Positions 53,538-61,759 of a DNA stretch of 64,000 nt are shown one piece after another. The notes beneath the pieces were generated by a model. The model saw only the letters and a list, made by a program, of their open reading frames with translations. It did no database searches and was not told the origin of the DNA. Position 1 is the first letter of the stretch; every line of letters starts with the position of its first letter. The translations under genes and the position numbers were made by a program. The stretch comes from Candidatus Eiseniibacteriota bacterium (lineage in GTDB: Bacteria > Eisenbacteria > RBG-16-71-46 > CAIMUX01). The stretch covers positions 1 through 64,000 of the forward strand of contig JACKCR010000002.1 of assembly GCA_020633975.1 (NCBI GenBank), in the 5' to 3' direction.

Positions 53538-54463
53538 AGTCATTCTTCAAGAAGATCAAGGACGGATTCAAGAGAACACAGGAGGTCGTGAGCGACGGGA
53601 TCCAGGCTGCCCTCCAGCGCTCCCCCAAGATCGACGAGGACCTCTACGACGAGATCGAGGCGATCCTTCTGCGAGGTGACGTCGGGCCCGCCACGACCGA
53701 CTACCTTCTCACGGAGCTCCGGGCCCGCGTGAAGCGTGACAAACTCGAGGACTCATCCGAGCTTTCGGACGCGATGCGCGCGATCATGGAGGACATCCTC
53801 ACGCAGGGACGTGCCGCCGGTGATCCCCTTTCCGGGCCGGAGAGCCCGCGCGTCGTCATGGTCGTGGGTGTGAACGGAGTGGGGAAGACGACGTCGCTCG
53901 CGAAGCTGGCTAGGCGCGTTCAGGAAGACGGACGAACGCCCGTCATCGCCGCAGCGGATACGTACCGTGCGGCTGCGAGCGAGCAGCTGGAGATCTGGGC
54001 GAACCGGCTCGGTGTGCACCTGGTGAAGAGCCAGCACGGAGCGGACCCCGGCGCGGTTGCGTTCGACGGCGTCCAGGCGGGGAAGGCGAGGAACGCGAAC
54101 GTCGTCTTCGTCGATACGGCGGGACGCCTCCAGACGCAAGCCGGCCTGATGGCCGAGCTGACCAAGATCCACCGGGTTTGCGGCAAGGCGATGGAGGGAG
54201 CTCCGCACGAGGTGCTTCTCGTCCTCGACGCGACCATCGGCCAGAACGCGATCTCCCAGGCGCGGCTCTTCTCCGAGTCCGTGCCGGTCACCGGCATCCT
54301 TCTGGCCAAGCTGGACGGAACGAGTAAGGGCGGCGTCGTCCTCGCGATCTCCCATGAACTCGGCATTCCGGTTCGCTATGCCGGGGTGGGGGAGAAGGCC
54401 GACGACCTCGTCGACTTCGATCCGAAGCTGTTCGCCGAGGGGCTCGTGCCGAAGGCGGAGTAA
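53534..54463 (+). CDS. ftsY: Signal recognition particle receptor FtsY
   Basis: 309 residues; the SRP receptor GTPase for co-translational membrane targeting. It has the NG domain with almost no acidic A domain: FFKKIKDGFKRTQEVVSDGI, then GVNGVGKTTSLAKLA (G1), AADTYRAAASEQLEIWA, DTAGRLQTQAGLMAEL (G3), AKLDGTSKGGVVLAI (G4) and GVGEKADDLVDFDPKLFAEG. The lack of the A domain is common outside the gamma-proteobacteria. It starts with GTG overlapping nrdR (GTGA). A hairpin lies after the stop. Confidence 0.97.
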   Translation: MKSFFKKIKDGFKRTQEVVSDGIQAALQRSPKIDEDLYDEIEAILLRGDVGPATTDYLLTELRARVKRDKLEDSSELSDAMRAIMEDILTQGRAAGDPLSGPESPRVVMVVGVNGVGKTTSLAKLARRVQEDGRTPVIAAADTYRAAASEQLEIWANRLGVHLVKSQHGADPGAVAFDGVQAGKARNANVVFVDTAGRLQTQAGLMAELTKIHRVCGKAMEGAPHEVLLVLDATIGQNAISQARLFSESVPVTGILLAKLDGTSKGGVVLAISHELGIPVRYAGVGEKADDLVDFDPKLFAEGLVPKAE

Positions 54464-54508
54464 CGGCCTACCGTTCAGCAGTCCGGTTCATGGAGGCGGG
54501 AAACACAG

Positions 54509-54546
54509 GCGCCCGCGTCTACCGTTCGTGCGATACACGCGGGCGC
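54509..54546. terminator. Hairpin after the uvrB-nadC-nrdR-ftsY operon
   Basis: GCGCCCGCGT (54509-54518) and ACGCGGGCGC (54537-54546) are exact complements with an 18-base loop, between ftsY and the convergent 1155-residue gene. TGTCGTCT follows. Confidence 0.65.
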
Positions 54547-54557
54547 TGTCGTCTCCG

Positions 54558-57500
54558 TCAGCGGATCACGGTGATCCGATCCGTCCAGCGGAAGGTCTCG
54601 CCGCGAACCTCGTAGTAGTAGATTCCCGGCGCGAGCTTCCTGCCCTGTCCATCTACTCCATCCCAACGCACAGCGTGGAGGCCCTCAGTCTCCGTCTGGG
54701 CCGAGGAAACCGTCCGGACGAGCCTGCCATCGGTTCCGTACACGTGAACGCTGACCGACTGTGAGGTCGGCACGCGATACGCAATCGTGACCGCACCGTT
54801 CGACGGGTTGGGAAGTCCGATCGACCGCTCGACCTGAATCCCGAGAGGGAGAAGTCCCTCGAGTCCTGCAGTGTCCTCGTCCGAGAAGGGCTCCTCTGAT
54901 CCGTTCCCACGTTCGTTCTCGGGGATCGGATCGGTGAGGGTCACCTCGGCGAAGAGCCAGGGGGCTTCCCGGAGTACGCTACGCGGTCCGCGTGGGTACG
55001 TCGCACCGTCGCTCGCGGAGACGTAGAGGCCAAACGCGTCCGCGCCGTGGAGACCTTGCAGCGGTCCGTTCGTGAGGCTGATCCTCAGCTCCTGGACGTT
55101 CGGCGCGGCGCCGCTGCCGATGTCTGCCCACGTTGCGAGCTGGGCGACCTGGAACTTCGTAGTGGGATAGGCACCGCGAGTCCTGGTGAAGGACGGGGTT
55201 TGGAATCGCCATGCGAGTTCACCCTCGAAGCCGCCGTCGTAGACCTGGTTGCGGTTTCCGTCGAAGCACACCGTCACGTTGCCGGGCTCTGCGCCCACGA
55301 TGGCGACGTAGAGGTAGTCCTCGTCATTCATGAACAGCATGTGTGCGTCGGTAAAGGTGCCAGCAGGGCTGGCGTCGACGCGTTGGGCGCCGTCCCACTC
55401 TCCCGTCGAGATCTGGCCGTCGAGAACAGGTGCCCCGGGAGCGGACCCACACGCCACGGACTCTCCAGATGTGCTGGCTTGAGCCACTACGGCGGCGGAC
55501 GGCTCGGAGTCCTCACCTGTGAACGGGTTGACCGTCGTGACGGTGTACTCGTAGGAAACGCCCGGAGCGGCGTTCCGATCGAGGAAATCGGTGCGATGCG
55601 TGGTGCCGAGAAGGCTACCGTTCCGCCGGATGTCGTAGGAAGGCGGGTCGAAGCAGCCGACGATTCCGTCTGGCGCCGTCCAAGCGAGAGGAACTTCGCC
55701 TGCGAATCCGCTACCGGCCGCGATGCCGGACTTCGTGGTGACGAACCGGATCACCGTTCCTTCTTCCGGTAGCGAGCTGCTTTCGGAGGCGAAGATCAAT
55801 CGAGCAAAGAGCTCTTGGTCGCCATGGTCTCCGTCGAGGAACCCGTCCTGAACGTCTGCAAGGAACGCCGCGTAGTCGCCCGTGTAGGCATAGGTCCAGT
55901 CGGTTGCGGGGAAGCCTGTGAACGGGTCGTTGTTCTCTGAAGCCATATCGTAGAGACCAGGCGTACCACCCCCGGAGAACAGGACCGGAATGAGTCGCTC
56001 TGAGTCGCCCGTACTCGGATCGACTAAGTAGAGCCCGAAGGGGATCCTCGCTACCTCGTTGCTGTTGAAGGCCCACCAGCCGTAGTTGTCCGGGTCGTTG
56101 TCCCAGCGGAGCTCCACATCGGCCGTGGTGAGATTCTCCAGGTCCGCTCCGTTCCGCGTGAACCGATCGATCCCGCCGTCGCCGCCGCCGGCCGAGAGCA
56201 GCCAGATTCCGGAATCATCGTAGCTGTGCCAGACGTGATCTCCCGGACCGCCTTGGCCATCGGGGCCAACCGGGCCTTCGCTCGACTGCACTTGGTCGAA
56301 CATCGGGGATCCTGCGTTGTTGGTCTGCCAACCCGGAGGATCTCCGGGGGGAAGCAGGTGGCAGGGCTGATCTGGCAGATAGGATCCGCCCGCCTCGAGG
56401 CAGTCCCGCTCGGAAAGCAGCTCGCACTCTCCGTTGCCGAGGCAGCAAGCGGACTCCGGCCCATACTCGGGGCAGAGATCCGGATAGCACTCAGCGCCAC
56501 TCCCGAGAAAGTCACCCGAGCAGTCGTCCGCCAATAGGACGAGGCAGACCCCGCTATCGAAGCAACAGGCACCGGGGAGGTTGCTGCACGTACCGGGAAG
56601 GCACGTCTCACCGACGAGGAACGTCCCCGAGCAGTCGTCCGCCGTGCTGATCGTGCAGGGGCCCGTCGTAAGACAACAGGCACCCTGCACGTCTGCTCCC
56701 CAAGCGGCCCGGAACAATCCTTCGGCCTCCGCAGCGTTCTCGCGCATCCGCCTGACGCTGTCGAGCCGGTTACCACCTTGTCCCATCACGATGGCGACGG
56801 CGACTGTTTGCGACTCTCCGATGGCGAGGTCGAATGGTCCCGCAGAGACCATCATTCGGCGATCCGCTGGGTCCGTGTCGAGCCAACCCTCGCCTTCGAC
56901 CGGGTCACCTTGAACCATGAATGTCGTGATCTCGCCGGTCAGCGGATCGACGATCGGCCCCCCATCGCTGGTCAGGCCCTGCATGTAGTTGTAGCTGTGG
57001 TCCGCGGTGTTGGGGTCTGTGCCGTTGATGTACTTGAGGAACGCGGTCATCGGGAGGTTCCGGTAGTCCGGTACCTCGACGCCGCTCACCCATGCGACGT
57101 CGCCCGGAGAGGGCACGATCGGTCCTTGCACCAGGTCGATGCCGAGAGCAGGAGGGGTGGATCCGTACTGGTTGTCGTTGTTGGTCGCGTTGTAGCAGTA
57201 CCCGAGAGATTGCTCGGGGTCACAGCCGACGAAGTCGTCGGCCGCGCCGCCCAGGTCTGGATCGGTCCAGCAGGCTACGTAGGCGTCGTGCCAGTCGTCG
57301 TCGCTCTTGTTTACGATCTTCCACTGGATGAAGACGATGTCGCTCCCGGCTCCGACCTGATCCGATGCGAAGGTCGTCTGCTGAACCTCCACTCCCAGGG
57401 GAACCGTGTTTCCGGCGCCGTTGTTGTGTGCGTTCGGGTCGGCATCGTGGTAGACGCTGAAGAGAGTTTGGTCACCGAGTTGAAAGGGCGCGCCATTCGC

Positions 57501-58025
57501 GTCGACCGGCGCACCATCCTGTACCGGCCACTCGTCGTAGTCGGGGTTCGATCCCGGAAGGTCTCCACGATAGATCTTGTACGTCCGCCATCGGGGATTC
57601 GAGTCGTAGTTCGTGTCCCACGAGCCGTCGGGTTCGATCCGTCCAGGGATGTACTCGAAGGAATACTCCGCGAGTGAGATCCTGAGATCGGAGTCGTTGA
57701 CCAGGGCGCCGATCCAGAGTCCGCCGGCAAAGAGTGCAGTATTCTGCCCAGACCGGGGGTAGATGAGCCCCGCATCGCCGTTCGGGATGTCGTAGCCGAA
57801 GGAGCCATGATTCGTGGTGCTCATGTCGATCCGGTTGGCATCGACTCGGGTCGTTCGGTCGATGTCCACGGTTCCGGTACCGGATCCAGCTTGCTCGCGT
57901 TCTGGCAGGCCGGCATTGGCTATAGGCGCCAGAACCGAAGCGAGGATGCCCAAGGTGATCGCCGGAACGGCGTGCAACGGAGTCGAAAGCCGCGGCCCGG
58001 GGACGGAGCGATGGCCAATGCGCAT
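54558..58025 (-). CDS. Large secreted multidomain protein with Cys-rich repeats and sorting module
   Basis: 1155 residues from an ATG after GGAGG. Signal peptide ends IANA-GLP. The N-terminal 400 residues carry strings typical of large secreted proteins in FCB-like genomes: MSTTNHGSFGYDIPNGDAGL, FAGGLWIGALV, VQQTTFAS and SVRRMRENAAEAEGLFRAAW. Residues about 445-560 are three Cys-rich repeats of the form GACC-x-G-x-C-x-DDCSG-x-C-x-C (GACCLTTGPC, GACCFDSGVC, SACCLGNGEC). A fibronectin-like strand domain (SYEYTVTTVNPFTGED) and a beta-sandwich that may bind carbohydrate (MLFMNDEDYLYVAIVGA) follow. The sorting module is the last 105 residues (GLPNPSNGAVTIAY, TDGRLVRTV, RWDGVDGQGRKLAPGIYYYEV). Role unknown; probably cell-surface or released. 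Confidence 0.87.
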   Translation of the reverse strand: MRIGHRSVPGPRLSTPLHAVPAITLGILASVLAPIANAGLPEREQAGSGTGTVDIDRTTRVDANRIDMSTTNHGSFGYDIPNGDAGLIYPRSGQNTALFAGGLWIGALVNDSDLRISLAEYSFEYIPGRIEPDGSWDTNYDSNPRWRTYKIYRGDLPGSNPDYDEWPVQDGAPVDANGAPFQLGDQTLFSVYHDADPNAHNNGAGNTVPLGVEVQQTTFASDQVGAGSDIVFIQWKIVNKSDDDWHDAYVACWTDPDLGGAADDFVGCDPEQSLGYCYNATNNDNQYGSTPPALGIDLVQGPIVPSPGDVAWVSGVEVPDYRNLPMTAFLKYINGTDPNTADHSYNYMQGLTSDGGPIVDPLTGEITTFMVQGDPVEGEGWLDTDPADRRMMVSAGPFDLAIGESQTVAVAIVMGQGGNRLDSVRRMRENAAEAEGLFRAAWGADVQGACCLTTGPCTISTADDCSGTFLVGETCLPGTCSNLPGACCFDSGVCLVLLADDCSGDFLGSGAECYPDLCPEYGPESACCLGNGECELLSERDCLEAGGSYLPDQPCHLLPPGDPPGWQTNNAGSPMFDQVQSSEGPVGPDGQGGPGDHVWHSYDDSGIWLLSAGGGDGGIDRFTRNGADLENLTTADVELRWDNDPDNYGWWAFNSNEVARIPFGLYLVDPSTGDSERLIPVLFSGGGTPGLYDMASENNDPFTGFPATDWTYAYTGDYAAFLADVQDGFLDGDHGDQELFARLIFASESSSLPEEGTVIRFVTTKSGIAAGSGFAGEVPLAWTAPDGIVGCFDPPSYDIRRNGSLLGTTHRTDFLDRNAAPGVSYEYTVTTVNPFTGEDSEPSAAVVAQASTSGESVACGSAPGAPVLDGQISTGEWDGAQRVDASPAGTFTDAHMLFMNDEDYLYVAIVGAEPGNVTVCFDGNRNQVYDGGFEGELAWRFQTPSFTRTRGAYPTTKFQVAQLATWADIGSGAAPNVQELRISLTNGPLQGLHGADAFGLYVSASDGATYPRGPRSVLREAPWLFAEVTLTDPIPENERGNGSEEPFSDEDTAGLEGLLPLGIQVERSIGLPNPSNGAVTIAYRVPTSQSVSVHVYGTDGRLVRTVSSAQTETEGLHAVRWDGVDGQGRKLAPGIYYYEVRGETFRWTDRITVIR

Positions 58026-58296
58026 GCAGTCCTCCTGATTCGGAGTATTCAGGGCGCCGGAGAGGGGGCGACGCCGGGGTCACTATGGGTACGCCAAGAG
58101 AGGGGCGAAATGCGACCTGCCAGAGGAGCGTAGCCTGGATTCCGCCCACTGTGCAACCTCCTTGCCGCCCTCGGAAACTCCCTACGTGCTTTCGCTCGTC
58201 TGTCCTTCCTGGTATGACTCGCGGACTGCCGCCCGTGAGAGTCTCACCGGCGAGGCGATCGGGATCGCTCGGATCCTCCCGATCGGGGGACATCTG

Positions 58297-59301
58297 ATGG
58301 TAGTCGTACGAGTCGATGGCCTGCGCAAGGAGTTCACCCGAAGGACTCGTACTCCGGGTCTGCGCGGCCTGCTCCGCTCCTACGTCTCGCCCCGGCACGA
58401 GACGGTGGTGGCGCTCGACGGGATCGACTTCGAGATGGACGATGGAGAGAGCCTCGCTCTCATCGGACCGAACGGGGCCGGGAAGAGCACGACCATCAAG
58501 ACGCTCACCGGAATCCTCCACCCGACGTCGGGGAGCGCAACCGTTCTTGGACTCGTGCCGTGGAAGGAGCGAACCCGGCTCTCGCTCAACATCGCAACGG
58601 TGTTCGGTCAGCGTTCCCAGCTCTGGTTCCACCTTCCCGCCGGCGAGACATTCGATCTGCTCGCGCACATCTACGAGATCCCGAGGGCGGAGTACCAGGC
58701 GAGGAAGACGGCGCTCGTGGAGCGGTTCGAGCTCGGCCCGCTGCTCGGCACTGCCGTTCGGAAGCTGAGCTTGGGTCAGCGGATGCGTTGCGAGATCGCG
58801 GCTTCGCTCCTGCACAGGCCCCGCGTGCTCTTCCTGGACGAGCCGACGATCGGGCTCGATGTGATCGCGAAGCAGAAGATCCGCGAACTGGTGAGTGAGC
58901 TGAACCGGAACGAGGGTGTGAGCGTGCTGCTCACCTCGCACGACGCCGGGGACATCGAGCGGCTCTGCAAGCGGGTGATCGTCATCAATCACGGCACGAT
59001 CGTGCTGAACGATCGCGTGAGTACGCTCAAGCGACGCTACCTCCGGCGCAAAGTGATCGGGCTTCGTCTCTCGGACGCTGATGTCACCCTGCCGGCGATC
59101 GAGCACACGACTCTGCTCTCCAGGAGTCGGTTTGGCGCGAAGCTCGAAGTCGATACGGACCGTGTCGCCGTTCCCGCAGTCATGGCGACGCTCGGGAGGC
59201 TGCCGATCGCGGACATCACGATCGAGGACCCGCCGATGGAAGAGATCATCGCCGAGATCTACGCGGCGCGATCCGAGGAGAGAGGGCGCGTCGATGACTA
59301 G
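58297..59301 (+). CDS. ABC-2 type exporter, ATP-binding protein
   Basis: 334 residues. Walker A GPNGAGKSTTIKTLTGIL, signature LSLGQRMRCEIA, Walker B RVLFLDEPTIGLD, switch His in LLTSHDAGDIERL. The long N-terminal loop (FTRRTRTPGLRGLLRSYVSP) and the QRSQLWFHLPAGETF stretch place it in the branch annotated as viologen-exporter-like (with ABC2_membrane_6/DUF990 permeases). Substrate unknown. GGGGGA lies upstream of the ATG at 58297. The stop overlaps the first permease by 8 bases. Confidence 0.93.
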   Translation: MVVVRVDGLRKEFTRRTRTPGLRGLLRSYVSPRHETVVALDGIDFEMDDGESLALIGPNGAGKSTTIKTLTGILHPTSGSATVLGLVPWKERTRLSLNIATVFGQRSQLWFHLPAGETFDLLAHIYEIPRAEYQARKTALVERFELGPLLGTAVRKLSLGQRMRCEIAASLLHRPRVLFLDEPTIGLDVIAKQKIRELVSELNRNEGVSVLLTSHDAGDIERLCKRVIVINHGTIVLNDRVSTLKRRYLRRKVIGLRLSDADVTLPAIEHTTLLSRSRFGAKLEVDTDRVAVPAVMATLGRLPIADITIEDPPMEEIIAEIYAARSEERGRVDD

Positions 59302-60130
59302 TCCCGACCTCAAAGAGCTGGGTGGTCCGTTCGCTCTCTTGAAGAAGGTCCTCGTCATCTCCCGCGCCACCCTCGCTTCGCAGTTTGCGTACGTGGGCGA
59401 GCAAGTCGTCCGTACGACCTTTCTCGTCCTGATCCTCTACATCTTCACGCAGCTGTGGAACGCGACCGACCGGTTCCAGGACGTCCGAGAAGCCACGGGT
59501 TTCTCGATCCCACAGCTGATCTGGTACCTGGCGTTCACCGAGTCGATCATCATGTCTGCCGCCGGGATTCGGGGTACGTCCGTCGATCATGACGTGAGGA
59601 CGGGGGACCTCGCCTATCGACTGACGAAGCCGATTCCCTATCCGTGCTTTCAGTTCGGCAGCGACCTCGGAACTCGCGTGTTCCGATTCTTCCTCAACCT
59701 CGCCGTGGGAATCGGCGTGTCTCTCGCAGTCGTCGGCCCCATCCCTCTCGCGCCGCTTGCGGTTCTCGCGGCCATATCATTGACGCTTCTCGTCTTCGTC
59801 GTCGACTGGATCTGGGTGTTCTCGATCTCCGTTCTCTCGTTCTGGATCGAGGACACGTTCGGCATCCATCTGCTGTACAGACGGCTTCTCATGCTCCTCG
59901 GCGGGATGCTGCTGCCGCTCGAAGCCTACCCTGACTGGCTGCGGAGTGTCTGCGAACGGCTGCCCTTCGCCTACATGGTCTACCACCCGAGCCGCCTCTT
60001 CGTGCTGGATAGGCCCGACGGGTTTCTGCACGCCGTCGGCGTGGTCCTTATCCTGGGTATCGTTGGGCTGATTCCGGCGTTGCTGCTCTACCGTTTGGGC
60101 CTTCGTCAGGTCAGCGCGCAGGGAGGGTGA
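59294..60130 (+). CDS. ABC-2 permease (ABC2_membrane_6-like), first of two
   Basis: 278 residues, six membrane helices. The short N-terminus (FALLKKVLVISRATLASQFAY) and the segments LIWYLAFTESIIMSAAGI, DVRTGDLAYRLTKPIPYPCF and LYRRLLMLLGGMLLPLEAYP match the DUF990/ABC2_membrane_6 family. It overlaps both the ATPase (8 bases) and the second permease (4 bases). Confidence 0.9.
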   Translation: MTSPDLKELGGPFALLKKVLVISRATLASQFAYVGEQVVRTTFLVLILYIFTQLWNATDRFQDVREATGFSIPQLIWYLAFTESIIMSAAGIRGTSVDHDVRTGDLAYRLTKPIPYPCFQFGSDLGTRVFRFFLNLAVGIGVSLAVVGPIPLAPLAVLAAISLTLLVFVVDWIWVFSISVLSFWIEDTFGIHLLYRRLLMLLGGMLLPLEAYPDWLRSVCERLPFAYMVYHPSRLFVLDRPDGFLHAVGVVLILGIVGLIPALLLYRLGLRQVSAQGG

Positions 60131-61008
60131 GCATGGCCGGCCCGACAGACACCGGCCCCGCTTCGCGCACCGACCCCGCGTCGCATGCGGGCCACGTTTC
60201 GCGTACCGAGGGGGTAGGCCGGTTCACGGTATGGGCTGGGTTCCTCTTGGCCTACGTCCGTGCGAACCTACAGTCGGCGCTCGAGTATCGGATCTCGTTC
60301 GCGACTCAAGTCTTCGCCATGATGCTCAATGACGCGATGTGGCTCGTGTTCTGGCTTGCCTACTTCGACAAGTTCCAAGTGGTGGAGGGGTGGGGACGCA
60401 ACGACATCGTCACGCTCTGGGCAGTCGTCGCCTGCGGCTTCGGTGTCGCGACCACTTTCTGCGGTAACCTATTCCGCATCGCCGGGATCATCGTGCGCGG
60501 AGAGCTGGACATCTATCTCGCGCTTCCCAAGCCACCGCTACCTCACCTCCTGATCAGCCGAATGAGCGTCTCGGCGCCCGGTGACGTGCTGTTCGGACTC
60601 GCCGGGTTCCTTTGGATCGTCCGCCCGGACGTTCCCGAGGTGCTGCTCTTCGTGACCTGCGTGCTCACCAGTGCATCCATCCTCACCGCATGCGGGATCG
60701 TGAGTCAGAGCCTGGCCTTCTGGCTCGGGAATGCGGAAGCGGTAGGCGAGCAGTTCTCGAACGCGCTGATCAGCTTCTCCACCTACCCGACGCCGATCTT
60801 CCGGGGCGCTGTCAAGCTCGCGATGTTCACGATACTGCCGGCCGGCTTCCTAGCCTACGTCCCGGTGCGTCTCTTCCAAGACTTCAGCTGGTGGCTCTTG
60901 TTCGGCCTGCTCGCTGTTGCCGCCGGTTCGCTCGTCCTGTCGACGTTCGTCTTCCGCCGAGGGCTGAAGAGGTACGAATCAGGCAATCTGGTTCTGATTC
61001 GCGAGTGA
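60127..61008 (+). CDS. ABC-2 permease (DUF990-like), second of two
   Basis: 293 residues, six membrane helices after a 30-residue tail of Thr/Ser/Asp-rich low complexity (TDTGPASRTDPASHAGHVSR). Family segments: LQSALEYRISFATQVFAMML, IVRGELDIYLALPKPPLPHL, FSTYPTPIFRGAVK, ILPAGFLAYVPVRLF, RGLKRYESGN. It forms the exporter with the preceding two genes. The GTG start overlaps the first permease's stop. Confidence 0.9.
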   Translation: MSMAGPTDTGPASRTDPASHAGHVSRTEGVGRFTVWAGFLLAYVRANLQSALEYRISFATQVFAMMLNDAMWLVFWLAYFDKFQVVEGWGRNDIVTLWAVVACGFGVATTFCGNLFRIAGIIVRGELDIYLALPKPPLPHLLISRMSVSAPGDVLFGLAGFLWIVRPDVPEVLLFVTCVLTSASILTACGIVSQSLAFWLGNAEAVGEQFSNALISFSTYPTPIFRGAVKLAMFTILPAGFLAYVPVRLFQDFSWWLLFGLLAVAAGSLVLSTFVFRRGLKRYESGNLVLIRE

Positions 61009-61015
61009 GGAAGGA

Positions 61016-61029
61016 CCGTGATATCACGG
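61016..61029. terminator. 14-bp perfect palindrome after the ABC exporter operon
   Basis: CCGTGATATCACGG lies 8 bases after the stop of the second permease and before the convergent sugar-transferase gene. With no loop it would fold poorly as RNA, so a protein-binding site is an alternative to a terminator. Confidence 0.4.
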
Positions 61030-61072
61030 CTCGTGGCGAAGACGGCTCGTGTCCAACAGTGCTTGCGAATCG

Positions 61073-61756
61073 CTACGAGGCCGAGTCCCGCTCTCTTTCC
61101 AACTCGGCGCGACGGTTCTTCCAATAGTCCGCGTTCGCGATCTGGTTCGAGCCGAAGAGGACAGATGGAAGCGTCATCAACATCACCTGGATGTCCTTGA
61201 ACAGACTGATCGACTCCACGTATTCGATGTCGCGTTCGATCCGCTCGGGCCAGGGAATCGCGTTGCGCCCATTCACCTGCGCCCACCCGGTGATTCCAGG
61301 GCGGACGGTGAGTCGTCGACGCTGCTCGTCGTCGTAGAGCTCCGCCTGGTAGAGCAGTCCTGGGCGGGGACCGACGACACTCATCTCCCCCCGAATGACG
61401 TCGAAGATCTGGGTGAGTTCGTCGAGGCTGAGCTTCCGGATCACTTTGCCGACCGTCGTGATTCGGGCGTCGTTCCTCTCGACCAGGATTCCCGCGCCCT
61501 TGTGTTCCGCGTTGAGACACATGGAGCGAAACTTCGTCAGGTGAAAGAGCCGTCCGTGGAGGCCGACTCGTTCCTGCCGGTAGAGAACCGGACCTCCGTC
61601 ACCCGCTTTCACGAGGATCGCGATCAGGATCATGAGCGGCCCGAAGACGAGTAGGACCACGGCTGAGATCAGAAGGTCGAGGAGCCGCTTCCCGAAGCGC
61701 ACATACGGGGTTTGCTTCGGTCCGGGAACGCCATCCATCGAGTAGGGAATCGCCAC
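61073..61756 (-). CDS. Bacterial sugar transferase (polyprenyl-phosphate phosphosugar transferase)
   Basis: 227 residues from a GTG after GGAG. One N-terminal re-entrant/membrane helix (RLLDLLISAVVLLVFGPLMI), then GPVLYRQERVGLHGRLFHL, LTKFRSM, RKLSLDELTQIFDVIRGEMS and VVGPRPGL. These are the PglC/WcaJ catalytic marks including the Asp-Glu pair. It loads the first sugar-phosphate onto undecaprenyl phosphate at the start of exopolysaccharide or O-unit synthesis. It lies 3 bases after the LarA-like gene, in the same operon. Confidence 0.95.
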   Translation of the reverse strand: MAIPYSMDGVPGPKQTPYVRFGKRLLDLLISAVVLLVFGPLMILIAILVKAGDGGPVLYRQERVGLHGRLFHLTKFRSMCLNAEHKGAGILVERNDARITTVGKVIRKLSLDELTQIFDVIRGEMSVVGPRPGLLYQAELYDDEQRRRLTVRPGITGWAQVNGRNAIPWPERIERDIEYVESISLFKDIQVMLMTLPSVLFGSNQIANADYWKNRRAELERERDSAS

Positions 61757-61759
61757 GGG

